Below the pieces are notes generated by a model that was not told where the DNA came from, searched no databases, and saw nothing but the letters and a program-made list of their open reading frames with translations. 64,000 nt of DNA from Flectobacillus sp. BAB-3569 (GTDB lineage Bacteria; Bacteroidota; Bacteroidia; Cytophagales; Spirosomataceae), in the NCBI RefSeq assembly GCF_002270355.1, contig NZ_NJFZ01000022.1, positions 156,108 to 220,107 on the forward strand, written 5' to 3'. The position numbers were made by a program, and so were the translations under genes. Below, piece by piece: positions 36,287 through 45,763 of this stretch; the stretch's first letter is position 1, and each line of letters opens with the position of its first letter.

Positions 36287-36721
36287 CTAAAGTATCTGAT
36301 TACAAGTTTTACAAACGCCTTGTACTAATAAATTGGTTTCGACACGTTGGTATCCTTCTGGCAAGGCAACTTGCGGAATAGTTACGTGGTCGAGACAAGT
36401 GGTAAGCCCACACTTAGTGCATTTAAAATGCACATGGTCATGATGATGCTTGTGGTCGTCGGCATGACAATTGTCTTTGCAAAGGGCGTATTTGATACCA
36501 CCCTCATCGTCGAGTACTTTGTGGATAAGCCCTTTGTCCAAAAATGTTTTGAGTGTACGGTAAACTGTTACACGGTCAAACTTTTCAGACATTTGGGTTT
36601 CCACATCAGCATGAGCCAATGCGTAAGCTTTGGTCAAGAAGATATCTAGAATCTCTTCGCGACATTCTGTTTGGCGAAGGCTATAGGCCTTCAAGGTGCT
36701 TTTAATTGCGCTCGCATTCAT
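36287..36721 (-). CDS. Fur-family transcriptional regulator, His-rich (Zur-like candidate)
   Basis: 144 residues. Winged-helix domain residues 1-80 with RVTVYRTLKTFLDKGLIHKV as recognition helix region. The dimerisation domain holds a structural site CTKC (Cys101, Cys104) and CKTC (Cys137, Cys140). The hinge is exceptionally His-rich (residues 86-98 contain seven His, e.g. CHADDHKHHHDHVHFKC), suggesting zinc binding. No iron-uptake gene is adjacent; it follows an ABC exporter gene with 4 nt between them (stop 36726, start 36721), so they are co-transcribed. It is the only Fur-type regulator in the window, and so a candidate for the 7-1-7 operators at 55.2 kb. That link is inference. Confidence 0.88.
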   Translation of the reverse strand: MNASAIKSTLKAYSLRQTECREEILDIFLTKAYALAHADVETQMSEKFDRVTVYRTLKTFLDKGLIHKVLDDEGGIKYALCKDNCHADDHKHHHDHVHFKCTKCGLTTCLDHVTIPQVALPEGYQRVETNLLVQGVCKTCNQIL

Positions 36722-36725
36722 ACGT

Positions 36726-38615
36726 TTACTCGCTTAAAATACTAGACTCATATTGTAGTTTCACAAGGTTGGCATAAATACCTTCTTCTTGCGAAAGCAA
36801 TGCCTCATGACTTCCTGACTCAGCTATTTCTCCATCTCTCAATACATAAATCGTATCAACGTTTCTGATGGTTGCCAAACGGTGAGCAATAATAATCGTT
36901 GTACGATTTTGCATTAACTTATCAAGCGCATCTTGTACCAATTTTTCTGACTCAGAATCCAATGCACTAGTCGCTTCGTCGAGTACCAAAATTGCAGGAT
37001 CTTTCAAAATGGCTCTTGCAATGGCAATACGCTGACGTTGTCCACCCGATAATTTGACGCCTCTTTCGCCAACAATGGTATCGAATTTTTCAGGGAAAGA
37101 TTCAATAAAATCTAAGGCATTGGCTTTGCGGGCTGCCTCCGTAATTTCAGCTTCTGTAGCATTGGGCTTACCATAAGCAATATTCTCGCGAATGGTACCT
37201 CCAAACAACATGACTTCTTGTGGTACAACGGCAATATTTTGACGTAAAGCAGTCAGGTTGTATGATTGAACGTCTTGACCATCTACTAAAATCTTACCAC
37301 TATTCAATCGATAGTAGCGAAGTAATAAACCTACGATTGTCGATTTCCCACCACCTGAATAGCCAACTAAAGCAATTTTTTTACCAGCTTCTACCTTCAG
37401 TGAAATATTTTTCAATACTTGCATATCTGGACGAGATGGGTATGCAAAGGCAACATTGTCATACACAATTTCACCTTTTACGTGTACAGGTGTTACAGAC
37501 TCGTTGGTAGAGACTTCTCCTTCTTCATCCAAAATTTCGAGGATACGTTCAGACGCTCCAATCGTTCTTTGGATTTGAGCATAAATATCACCTAAACCAC
37601 CTACAGAACCACCGATAAAGCCCGTATAGATGATAAATGTCAATAGTTTGTCAAATGTCAATTCATGATTTTGTACCAAATGACCACCGTACCAAACTAC
37701 CCCTACAATAGCTCCAAACAAAACAAAGATGATAAATGAAATAAAGCTACCTCTAAAAGTGGCAGTGCGAAGCGCCCAGTTCAATACTTTTTCGAGCGAA
37801 GTCGTATAACGATTTACTTCAAAAGCTTCATTGGTAAATGCTTTTACGACATTAACTGATTGAAGGGTTTCTTCTACAATTACATTGGTTTGTGCCAATT
37901 CATCTTGTACTTTTTTAGAATTTTTACGAATAAACTTTCCAAAAAAGAAGGCAGCTACCACCAAAATCGGGAAGGTAGAAAGCATGAATAGCGTAAGTTT
38001 TCCTGAGAAATAAATAATCAAACAGATACCTCCAATCAACGTAAAGATTTGGCGGAAAAACTCAGCTAATGTTACTGAAAGAATATCCTGTAATTGAGTT
38101 ACATCCGAAGTAATACGGCTCATTAGTTCGCCTACACGATTTTTTTCGAAGAACGTTACAGGCAAAGAAATCATTTTGCCATAAAGCTCTTTACGAATAT
38201 CGCGAATCGAGCGTTCTGTTACTCTCGAAAAGGTGTAAACTCTAAAGAACGAAAACAAAGCTTGTGCCGCCAAAATCGCCAAGAATAACAAGGTCATTTG
38301 GTCGAGTGTCAGCTTTGGCAGGTTCATGACCGAGCTACTTTGCATTTGCTGCATCATAGGGTTGTTGGACATGGCCTGCATTTGTTGAGCATCGTTGGGC
38401 GAAAGGATAGACGCTACCATTTGACCCATCAACAAAGGCACACTCATGGAGGTGATTTGTGATAAAATCAAAAATATAAAACCAATCGCAAATGTTCCTT
38501 TGTAAGGTGCTGTAAATCTAAAAATCGATAACGCTTTTCTTAGTCCTTCTTTCGTAATTTTCTTTTTATCCTGTGGAGATGCATCGTCTCCAAACTTATC
38601 GCTTCGCTTTGCCAT
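36726..38615 (-). CDS. ABC transporter, fused permease/ATPase (MsbA-like)
   Basis: 629 residues: N-terminal cytoplasmic segment, six transmembrane helices (about residues 40-340; includes MSRITSDVTQLQDILSVTLA typical of type-I exporters), then a nucleotide-binding domain with Walker A GYSGGGKST, signature LSGGQRQR and Walker B ILVLDEATSALD, followed by the H-loop IIIAHRLATI. Half-transporter that should act as a homodimer, likely in lipid or drug export. It is upstream of and linked to the Fur-family gene. A Met-rich loop (MQAMSNNPMMQQMQSSSVMN) is visible between helices 1 and 2. Confidence 0.92.
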   Translation of the reverse strand: MAKRSDKFGDDASPQDKKKITKEGLRKALSIFRFTAPYKGTFAIGFIFLILSQITSMSVPLLMGQMVASILSPNDAQQMQAMSNNPMMQQMQSSSVMNLPKLTLDQMTLLFLAILAAQALFSFFRVYTFSRVTERSIRDIRKELYGKMISLPVTFFEKNRVGELMSRITSDVTQLQDILSVTLAEFFRQIFTLIGGICLIIYFSGKLTLFMLSTFPILVVAAFFFGKFIRKNSKKVQDELAQTNVIVEETLQSVNVVKAFTNEAFEVNRYTTSLEKVLNWALRTATFRGSFISFIIFVLFGAIVGVVWYGGHLVQNHELTFDKLLTFIIYTGFIGGSVGGLGDIYAQIQRTIGASERILEILDEEGEVSTNESVTPVHVKGEIVYDNVAFAYPSRPDMQVLKNISLKVEAGKKIALVGYSGGGKSTIVGLLLRYYRLNSGKILVDGQDVQSYNLTALRQNIAVVPQEVMLFGGTIRENIAYGKPNATEAEITEAARKANALDFIESFPEKFDTIVGERGVKLSGGQRQRIAIARAILKDPAILVLDEATSALDSESEKLVQDALDKLMQNRTTIIIAHRLATIRNVDTIYVLRDGEIAESGSHEALLSQEEGIYANLVKLQYESSILSE

Positions 38616-38765
38616 ATTTGAATAACACTGCTCTCAATTTGATGAAAACAGTTGATATTAAATGAATTATTAGTTGGTTTGACTATTAAGGTAATAGTCT
38701 TAAATTTCTTTAATCAATCTCGCAATGATAACATAAAATCGAGCCAAATGGTTGACTACTTGATA

Positions 38766-39791
38766 TTATTCTTCGTCAGGTAGTCCTTTGTATTTTGAAG
38801 CCTCAAAAATACGCTGCGCATCGGGCTCTTTCATCAAATCTTGAATGGTTAGTTTTTCGTCATCGTAATAGTATTTCGAAACGATTCTGAAGCCTATCCA
38901 TCTTCCAATACTACCAGGACAAGCGGGGCCAATTTCTGGAGTAGAAGGGCGTTCGCCAATATATTTTCCTTTAGCGGGGTCTTGGGTCGAATACAAGAGT
39001 TTGTTATCAATAAAATATGCCCATACAACTTCTTGATTAGCATAGGTAGCGTTTAGCTGTTCGTTAGAATAGCCCAAAAATACGCTATCAGCTTTAGAAG
39101 GCATCATTACTTTTCCAAAAACATAACTTTTTCCATACCAAACCATTTCAGCAAGTAGTGTTCTATCTTGTGGATTAGAGGTATTATATCGGCTCGAAAG
39201 TTGTAGTATGGCTTGAGGTACTACCACAGCAGGTGATATCTTTTTGATTTGATAATCATAAATATCGGGTAGATATTTACCTTTTTCACCCATAAAATAG
39301 TCTATTCCAACAATAATTGTCGAATCACTTACGCGTAGCTCTGGATTAAGGATTGTTCCTTGACCGAAAAAGCCTGTAAAAATAGTATAAATTTTAGGTT
39401 CTTTAAAGTCTGGATAATAGTACTTGATATGCTGGAAGGCTTCTTTGAAGTCGTTTTCAAGATTTTGGTTGCCAAAAAATGCTTTTTCCTGAGACTGCTG
39501 GTAAAACTCTTGTAAAGCTGGACTGCTAATTTGTGTAAACAGTTTGTTGGCCAAAACAGGAAAAGAAGCAGGCGTTGTATTAAAATATTGACTAGCAAAC
39601 TCTGTGTACTTTTGTAGAAAAACCAGTACATCTTGTTCGGTTTTACAAGCAAAAAGTTCTTTGTCTAAGTACTGAATCTTAACGTCGACTTTAACATTAC
39701 TTACATCGGGTTCGCCATCTGTATTATTGTTACAAGCCCAAAGGCATACTGAAACTAAAAAGAGAAGTCCTATTTTTGCAAAAATTTTCAT
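38766..39791 (-). CDS. gldB: Gliding motility lipoprotein GldB-like
   Basis: 341 residues from ATG 39791 (MKIFAKIGLLFLVSVCLWAC; the frame is open 24 nt further). Lipobox LWAC, then an acidic tract. Body shows GldB features: IQYLDKELFAC near the start, KYTEFASQYFNTTPASFPVL, and at the end PGSIGRWIGFRIVSKYYYDD followed by IFEASKYKGLPDEE. GldB is needed for gliding and type IX secretion in Flavobacterium; orthologues are kept in many non-gliding Bacteroidota. No other gld genes are adjacent. Confidence 0.82.
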   Translation of the reverse strand: MKIFAKIGLLFLVSVCLWACNNNTDGEPDVSNVKVDVKIQYLDKELFACKTEQDVLVFLQKYTEFASQYFNTTPASFPVLANKLFTQISSPALQEFYQQSQEKAFFGNQNLENDFKEAFQHIKYYYPDFKEPKIYTIFTGFFGQGTILNPELRVSDSTIIVGIDYFMGEKGKYLPDIYDYQIKKISPAVVVPQAILQLSSRYNTSNPQDRTLLAEMVWYGKSYVFGKVMMPSKADSVFLGYSNEQLNATYANQEVVWAYFIDNKLLYSTQDPAKGKYIGERPSTPEIGPACPGSIGRWIGFRIVSKYYYDDEKLTIQDLMKEPDAQRIFEASKYKGLPDEE

Positions 39792-39861
39792 GCTTGTGGT
39801 AGCTGTTGAAAGCAATCAGGGTTCAAATGAGTGAGTTGATTTATTATGAGTATTAATTAAT

Positions 39862-39990
39862 CGTGCTAAATGAGATTTAAGTTGTGTGTTGAGGAACTAG
39901 GCAACAGGTACAAGGCAAAGAGTTTTAACATATTTTGTAGTAACTACAGATATGTTTTTGCCGAAAGCCCATAGCTGAAAGCCGAAAGTT
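39862..39990. repeat. Dispersed repeat family 2, copy C (inverted orientation)
   Basis: GAGATTTAAGTTGTGTGTT, then GGCAACAGGTACAAGGCAAA and GAGTTTTAACATATTTTG: the reverse complement of copies A/B, including GCCGAAAGCCCATAGC. It is followed by further related words (TTTTGCCTGATGCCTTCTGC, 40023-40042). Confidence 0.6.
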
Positions 39991-40227
39991 CAAAATGATC
40001 TCTCATAAAAGAATAAAAACATTTTGCCTGATGCCTTCTGCTTATAGTCTAAAGCGTATCCTTTATTTATTAAAACGAGGTATTGTATTGCTCTTACCAA
40101 CGGCATTGGCAAAATAAATTGAATGATTGTCTGTTTTATAGTTTGAAAATCAAAAGTATACTTACACAACAGTCCATAAAAACTTACTTAATCAATCAAA
40201 ATATATCAGGTAAGTACCTGCAAAATT

Positions 40228-41004
40228 ATGAAGAAAAACGTATTAATAACCCTTTTTATTCTGGCTACTGTTACAAATGTGCTAGCACAGAATCAATTAT
40301 GGTCATCGAGTTTGTCGGCGGCTTCTCGCGAATATTGGGGCGGTCGATTCAATAACATGTCAATTGGCTTTAAATTTTCACCAGCGATTACTTTTGTTTC
40401 TTTCGAAGGTGTCAAAAACTTTAGAGGAATGTCAGATGGTGCAGCCAAAATTAATATGACCGTTGGGCCGGTCGCAGATTTTTATTTTGCTCAGAAATAT
40501 GCTTTTAGTACTGGTTTGTGGTATACGGTAAAAGGCGTTTCGTATAATATTTACAATAGTTTTTATGATACCGACGTATTTGTGCAAAAGCCTTTGACCA
40601 AAGATGAGATTAAAGCAAATGCCGCAGAATTCAATCTTCAATATCTTCAAATACCTGTTTCGCTTAAAATCTTTAGTGACCAAGTAACCCCGGGAATGCC
40701 TTTTTATATCCAGTTTGGAGGTACTTTGGATATTAATATTGCAGAAAAGCCTGTCAATTACGCCAAAAATGCTTTAGTGCAATACCGCGACAGAGTATCC
40801 CCGAATTCAGGGATTTTTGGTTTTGGAGAAGCCAACTTGTTATTGGGGGCTGGGTTTGAGAAAAAATTAGGAACAGGAACAGATGCCTTTTTCTTTGGAT
40901 TGCAATATCAAAGAGGACTTTCAGAAATTAATAGAGGCAGCTCATTTGCTGATATGATTACCAAAACCAACCAGTTAGTGATTGATTTTGGATTGAAATT
41001 TTAG
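40228..41004 (+). CDS. Outer-membrane beta-barrel protein (PorT-family-like)
   Basis: 258 residues with a signal peptide (MKKNVLITLFILATVTNVLA) and a beta-strand-rich body with alternating residues (GFKFSPAITFVSFEG, FYFAQKYAFSTGLWYTVKGV, LQIPVSLKIF), ending in LVIDFGLKF, with a terminal Phe as in outer-membrane barrels. This fits the OMP_b-brl/PorT family; some PorT members function in type IX secretion. The role cannot be told. Same direction neighbours are absent; it is divergent from gldB with 436 bp between, most of which is repeat. Confidence 0.75.
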   Translation: MKKNVLITLFILATVTNVLAQNQLWSSSLSAASREYWGGRFNNMSIGFKFSPAITFVSFEGVKNFRGMSDGAAKINMTVGPVADFYFAQKYAFSTGLWYTVKGVSYNIYNSFYDTDVFVQKPLTKDEIKANAAEFNLQYLQIPVSLKIFSDQVTPGMPFYIQFGGTLDINIAEKPVNYAKNALVQYRDRVSPNSGIFGFGEANLLLGAGFEKKLGTGTDAFFFGLQYQRGLSEINRGSSFADMITKTNQLVIDFGLKF

Positions 41005-41084
41005 GAAATCAGATATAATGAAACATGAGTCATCACTAAATCACCCATTCAACATTCACTCAATTTGTGATGACTCCTATTTAG

Positions 41085-42626
41085 TTAATTCACATTAGCA
41101 GTATTATTCTGATGAACTACAGCTAAAACACTATCTAAATATTCTCGTGAGTTGCACAATCGTGGCACTTTGTGTTGTCCTCCCAATTTACCTTTACTAC
41201 GCATCCACGAATAGAAGGTATCTTTCTGAACCACGTTGATTTTAGGTGGAGTCAGTACCATGTCTTTGTAGCGCTTGGCGTCATAATCAGAGTTGATAGA
41301 GCGGAGCGTCTGGTCTAAAACCTGATTGAACACTTCTTGATTGTTGGGTTCTTGATCAAATTCGATAATCCATTCGTGGCAGCCACTTTTACCCCCGTCC
41401 ATATACACAGGTCCTGCCGTATAGTCGTTGATAATTGCGCCCGTAGCTTCACATGCTTTAGTGATAGCAATGTCTGAGTTTTCAACGATAATTTCTTCTC
41501 CAAAGGCATTGATAAATTGCTTAGTACGCCCCGAAATTTTGAAACGGTAAGGATATTTGGTCGTAAAACGGATTGTATCGCCGATTTTGTAACGCCACAA
41601 TCCTGCATTGGTAGAGATAATAACGGCATAGTTTTTCCCTATTTCTACCTCATCTAACGAAACAGCCTTTGGGTATTCTTTTTCGATTTCTTCCATTGGA
41701 ATAAATTCATAAAAGATACCATAATCAAGCATCAGCATCATTTCGTCTTTGCGTGAAATATCATCTTGCACACCAAAGAATCCTTCAGAAGCATTATAAA
41801 TCTCTAGATAATTAACACTTTCAGAAGGAAAAACTTTATTTCTGAACATATCCCGATAAGGATGAAATGCCACTGCTCCATGAATGAAAAATTCAAAGTT
41901 GGGCCATACCTCCAGAATATTGTCTTTACCTGTGATTTCTAAAATTTTATCAATTAATACCAATGTCCACGTAGGAACTCCCAATATGCTTGTGACATTT
42001 TCTTGAGAGGTAACTTCTGCCATTTTCTGAATTTTCTCTTCCCAGACATCCATCAACGCTACATCCAAGGATGGCGTACGAATAATCTGAGCCCAAATAG
42101 GCAAATTTTTCATGACTACCGCCGACACATCGCCCATGACACTGCGCGAATTCAATTGATTGGACGACAAACTTCCCCCAATTGACAAACCTTTTCCGCT
42201 AAAAACCTCAGTATCAGGTTTGTTTTCTACCAAAAGGGTCATCATATCTTTACCACCCATAAAATGACAATCATCGAGACATTCTTTTGATACTGGAATA
42301 AACTTACTGCGGGCGTTGGTAGTACCAGAAGATTTGGCGAAATATTGAATATTGGAAGGCCAAAGAATATTCTGTTCTCCCTTCATGGTACGTTCAATGA
42401 AAGGAAACAAATCTTCATACGAAGAAATAGGAACACGTTGTTGAAAGTCCCGAATAGAAGAAATACTACGAAAATCGTATTTTTTACCCCACTCTGTATT
42501 CTTAGCCGTTTGGATTAATTGCCAAAACATCGTCTCTTGCGTATCCATAGGCTTATCCATAAAAGCCTGAATACGAGGAAGACGCTTTTTCATGAGCCAA
42601 ACTAGCGTTTCATTTAGAAAATCCAT
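41085..42626 (-). CDS. GH3 auxin-responsive-promoter family acyl-adenylating enzyme
   Basis: 513 residues. The whole length matches the GH3/JAR1 acyl-acid-amido synthetase family: ANL-superfamily nucleotide site FAKSSGTTNARSKFIPVS, then IYNASEGFFGVQDD, and NAGLWRYKIGDTIRFT with a C-terminal KISGRTKQFINAFGEE. In plants these conjugate acyl acids to amino acids; bacterial members have unknown substrates. It is common in Bacteroidota. Gene stands alone, transcribed toward the convergent barrel gene. Confidence 0.9.
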   Translation of the reverse strand: MDFLNETLVWLMKKRLPRIQAFMDKPMDTQETMFWQLIQTAKNTEWGKKYDFRSISSIRDFQQRVPISSYEDLFPFIERTMKGEQNILWPSNIQYFAKSSGTTNARSKFIPVSKECLDDCHFMGGKDMMTLLVENKPDTEVFSGKGLSIGGSLSSNQLNSRSVMGDVSAVVMKNLPIWAQIIRTPSLDVALMDVWEEKIQKMAEVTSQENVTSILGVPTWTLVLIDKILEITGKDNILEVWPNFEFFIHGAVAFHPYRDMFRNKVFPSESVNYLEIYNASEGFFGVQDDISRKDEMMLMLDYGIFYEFIPMEEIEKEYPKAVSLDEVEIGKNYAVIISTNAGLWRYKIGDTIRFTTKYPYRFKISGRTKQFINAFGEEIIVENSDIAITKACEATGAIINDYTAGPVYMDGGKSGCHEWIIEFDQEPNNQEVFNQVLDQTLRSINSDYDAKRYKDMVLTPPKINVVQKDTFYSWMRSKGKLGGQHKVPRLCNSREYLDSVLAVVHQNNTANVN

Positions 42627-42854
42627 TCGCTAACAAATCTTATAAGTGTTCTAAACAAACTTAACAGAATAAATTGATTGTGTCAATATCAGGAAACTAA
42701 CTCGTAGGTATTTCTGCGCAAATGCAGATTTATTTTTTATTCAGAAAACAACTTAAAGAAGTACACAAAATAGCGCTTGAAGACTGAATGAGGTGGTAAA
42801 AGTCAGAGTTAGAGGATGAATAAGGATAATGCACAAAAGACAAGCAAGATAAGT

Positions 42855-43028
42855 AGTAATGCAAAAGTAAGATTTAAGTTATGAGTTTAGGCAACAGGCA
42901 CAAGGCAAAGAGTGTTAAAATGTTTTTTATTACCCATAGCCATGCTTTTTTCCAAATCCCACTGCTGAAAGCCGTTACCTAAAAGCCCAAAGTATAATCT
43001 TAAATTTTATTTTGCCCACTAACTTAAG
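42855..43028. repeat. Dispersed repeat family 2, copy D
   Basis: Begins GCAAAAGTAAGATTTAAGTT, has GGCAACAGGCACAAGGCAAA and ends TTATTTTGCCCACTAACTTA, so its two ends are inverted repeats of each other. Directly followed by copy E in tandem. Confidence 0.65.
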
Positions 43029-43192
43029 TATTAGTGCAAAAATAAGATTTAAGTGATGCGCTTTAGGCATTAGGCAACAGGTTTTTATAATTGTATGAAC
43101 ACATCTTTATTTTTTAGCTTATAGCGAAATAAGGCTGTGGTTAAAAACTATTTGCCTGATGCCTGTTGCCTAGTAACTTAAATCTTATTCTT
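43029..43192. repeat. Dispersed repeat family 2, copy E
   Basis: Begins TATTAGTGCAAAAATAAGAT, ends TGCCTGTTGCCTAGTAACTT and AAATCTTATTC. It abuts copy D, like copies A/B, giving a second tandem pair, located 23 nt from the glycogen synthase stop. Confidence 0.65.
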
Positions 43193-43214
43193 CTTTTTTA
43201 ACATAAAAGTCGTT

Positions 43215-45038
43215 TTATTTTCTTCTTTTCAATGCCAAATCATGAGAGGTATCGTAATACGTTCTTAGATTCGACCAGTCGAAGGTATCCGAAATGCTTT
43301 CGACACGGTTACGTTGGGTGATGCGTTCACGTAAACTTTGTTTGACAAACTTCAACAACATTTCCGATAATTGTTCTGCTGCTTTGTAGAAGTCTTGTGT
43401 TTTACGATTGACCACCATAACGCCCCAATGCTCGTAATCACGCATGATTTGCATCATATAATCACCAAAACCTGACAAGTCAGAAGTAATAGTTGGTACG
43501 CCACGCGCGATACATTCGAGCGGTGTGTAACCCCATGGTTCATAGTAACTTGGGAAAACCCCAAGGTTACAACCACGTACAAATTGTCCGTAATCAAGTC
43601 CAAATAATGGGTTGGTAGAAACGATAAAGTCTGGGTGATAAACAATTTTTACCTTATCCTCAGGATTGTTCATCAAATTAGATTTCTGAACAAAATCTGT
43701 GATACCATCATTTTGCTTAAGCAAGTGTGTGACTACTTTTGGACGTTTATTGTTTTTCCAAGTCTGAATCGTTCTTCTTAGACGCAAACGCCAATATTCA
43801 TCCACAAAATTGTTTAAGTCTGGCATTTGTAAATCGCTCGACGATGCAGATGCTTTGAAAAGCTGCTCACCTACTTGTTTTTCGATAGAATTACAAGTTT
43901 CACGAATTTCATCCATTACAGCACGCGAATGCAATACTTCAGGGTCGATTGAATGATAAGGTTGTTTGGTAATAAAAAACATTACGACCGTCTTATCAAT
44001 CTTAGCTTGCTTCATTTTCCAGTTTAAGCGAGCCAATGCTTCGAGCGTAAGGTCATAGCCCTTGTTGCTATACTCATAACGCCCTGAGGTAAAGAAATAT
44101 AATGTTTTTTCGAGATTGAATGGTTGACTTTGGAAAAAGTGTCCCATCACAAATTCGTTGATACGATCTTTGTATTTGGTATGTAAATTTTGATGCTCGT
44201 GCATAGCCGAGAATCTTGTGATATTCAAACCGTTAGGAAGGATCAAATCTGGTACTTTTCCTAACAAGTATTCACATTCTTTAGCGGTTACATCACTTAC
44301 GGTTGTCGTAACGTGCGCCTGCAATGCTGCCAAACGCTCAAGTGTGGCTTGAGCCTCAATACCATAATGACGAGCCTCTTTGAGCCAATCGAAGGTATCT
44401 ATTTTATCATAGAAATTCGGAACATTACCAGCTAAGTAACGACCCAACATGGTAGCGTGAGTAGTAAATACAGTGGCTACTTTTATTTGGTCTTTACGCA
44501 AATCTGGAATAGCAGAAGCGGCCATCCATTCGTGGAAATGGGCTACAATATCAATTTTATTTTGTTGTTCCTTCGCTAATTCGGTCAAAAACACGCGAAC
44601 CATTTCACCAAAAGCAATTACATGACTTACCAATTCCTCAGTATTCAACGTAGATACCTGATGACGCTCCCACAAGCCTGCTTTGAGGGCATTGATATTG
44701 TTGTAGATTGACCAAAAATCAAATAAGACAATGCGAGGCTTTCCAGTTACGAGCCAGTAACCATAGTGCACGCCATAGCCCATTGAGCGCATCTTCTGAA
44801 CAGTTTTACCTAAAACTGAATCATCTAAATCATGAATAGGTTCAAATTCGGCAGATGCTGTTTGTGGGAAGTACGGTCCTAGCAAGAAGTAGTCATCGCC
44901 CCATTTTTCCACCATTGAGGGGACTTTTGTACGAATTACAGTATAAATACCACCTACTTGGTTGCAGGTTTCCCAGGCAATTTCTATTAATATCTTTTGT
45001 TTTTGGGTAGCAGATTGTAAAGGATTTTGTATTTCCAT
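43215..45038 (-). CDS. Glycogen synthase, GT3 (eukaryotic-type)
   Basis: 607-residue GT-B enzyme. N-terminus IEIAWETCNQVGGIYTVIRT contains the UDP-sugar KVGGIYTVI-like loop. Central catalytic part has FTTHATMLGRYLAG, HEWMAAS and SDLSGFGDYM. The end motif YYEPWGYTPLECIARGVPTI carries the E-x7-E retaining signature. The length, order and motifs match family GT3 (animal/fungal glycogen synthase, UDP-glucose), not the bacterial GlgA GT5. GT3 synthases are known in some Bacteroidota. Its neighbours are repeat copies D/E at the 3-prime side and a long intergenic region upstream. Confidence 0.88.
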   Translation of the reverse strand: MEIQNPLQSATQKQKILIEIAWETCNQVGGIYTVIRTKVPSMVEKWGDDYFLLGPYFPQTASAEFEPIHDLDDSVLGKTVQKMRSMGYGVHYGYWLVTGKPRIVLFDFWSIYNNINALKAGLWERHQVSTLNTEELVSHVIAFGEMVRVFLTELAKEQQNKIDIVAHFHEWMAASAIPDLRKDQIKVATVFTTHATMLGRYLAGNVPNFYDKIDTFDWLKEARHYGIEAQATLERLAALQAHVTTTVSDVTAKECEYLLGKVPDLILPNGLNITRFSAMHEHQNLHTKYKDRINEFVMGHFFQSQPFNLEKTLYFFTSGRYEYSNKGYDLTLEALARLNWKMKQAKIDKTVVMFFITKQPYHSIDPEVLHSRAVMDEIRETCNSIEKQVGEQLFKASASSSDLQMPDLNNFVDEYWRLRLRRTIQTWKNNKRPKVVTHLLKQNDGITDFVQKSNLMNNPEDKVKIVYHPDFIVSTNPLFGLDYGQFVRGCNLGVFPSYYEPWGYTPLECIARGVPTITSDLSGFGDYMMQIMRDYEHWGVMVVNRKTQDFYKAAEQLSEMLLKFVKQSLRERITQRNRVESISDTFDWSNLRTYYDTSHDLALKRRK

Positions 45039-45456
45039 CGGCTCTTAGTTATAAGGTTTGGCTGCTTGTACCAAGCTATTAGGTTGCTAATATATAAGTA
45101 TATTCAGTGAATAGGAAACTTAAAGCCATATTTCTATTTTGGCTCAAAATGGGCTATTTGGGGCTTTTCTTAATAAAATCTAATTATTAAAAAATATCAA
45201 TAAAAGCCCTAAAATCAGCTAAATCCAAATGCGTCATTAATGTGCTTTTGTTGTAATTTATTAATAATCAGAATGTTGTGGTTGATATGTGCCTTGTGGT
45301 AAATATAATGACTTTAATATATACTATTTTTACCATTTTATATGCAGGTCTATTCTATTCTTTAGAATAAGGTATGTACAATTATTTCTTTGAATAGTTC
45401 TTTAAGTCGTAGGAGGAAAATCTTTTCCCGAATAATAAGTTATTCTTTTCGCCTTC

Positions 45457-45498
45457 AAAAAAGCCCTCAAGTCATCATGATAACTTGAGGGCTTTTTT
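45457..45498. terminator. Strong symmetric terminator hairpin
   Basis: AAAAAAGCCCTCAAGT / ACTTGAGGGCTTTTTT with a 10-nt loop. It can end transcripts from either side; possibly serves asparaginase (minus strand), whose 3-prime end was later moved away by the MITE. Confidence 0.7.
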
Positions 45499-45573
45499 GA
45501 AAATAAACTTGCCAGATTTTTTCTGAAAGTAGTAACGCAAAAATACCGTAGTCATATAAAAATGACCGTGTAT

Positions 45574-45732
45574 TAGTGCTGTACGAAGTCAAACTATTGC
45601 AGATTTTGGATTTCTTATTTCGGAAACAAAGTAAAAAACTTTATTTTTTACAAAATATAGAAGATTATACTTCCGAAATCCAACATCCGATATCCGAAAT
45701 AAACAGTTTTCATAATCCTTCGTACAGTACTA
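45574..45732. mobile_element. MITE-like element copy 1 (159 bp) with 9-bp target duplication
   Basis: Left end TAGTGCTGTACGAAG, right end (complement) TAGTACTGTACGAAGGATT. Flanked by perfect direct repeats ACCGTGTAT at 45565-45573 and 45733-45741. The interior (CATCCGATATCCGAAATAAA) is the reverse complement of that in copy 2 with several differences, so the two are inverted relatives. No transposase is encoded. Confidence 0.88.
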
Positions 45733-45763
45733 ACCGTGTATTGTTGATTTGTAGCCTATTTCT

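Larger units (their letters stand above)
45039..45763. other. Long intergenic region with terminator-like hairpin and a MITE
   Basis: 725 bp. The first 400 bp are A/T-rich with no gene. A strong hairpin is at 45457-45498 and a MITE at 45574-45732, right before the asparaginase 3-prime end. The 45576-45776 open frame lies inside the MITE and is not a gene. Confidence 0.6.

Noticed and set aside
40083..40355. Open frame of 90 codons upstream of and overlapping the barrel gene
   Set aside because: Overlaps the secreted barrel gene start by 128 nt in another frame; the barrel has a proper signal peptide.
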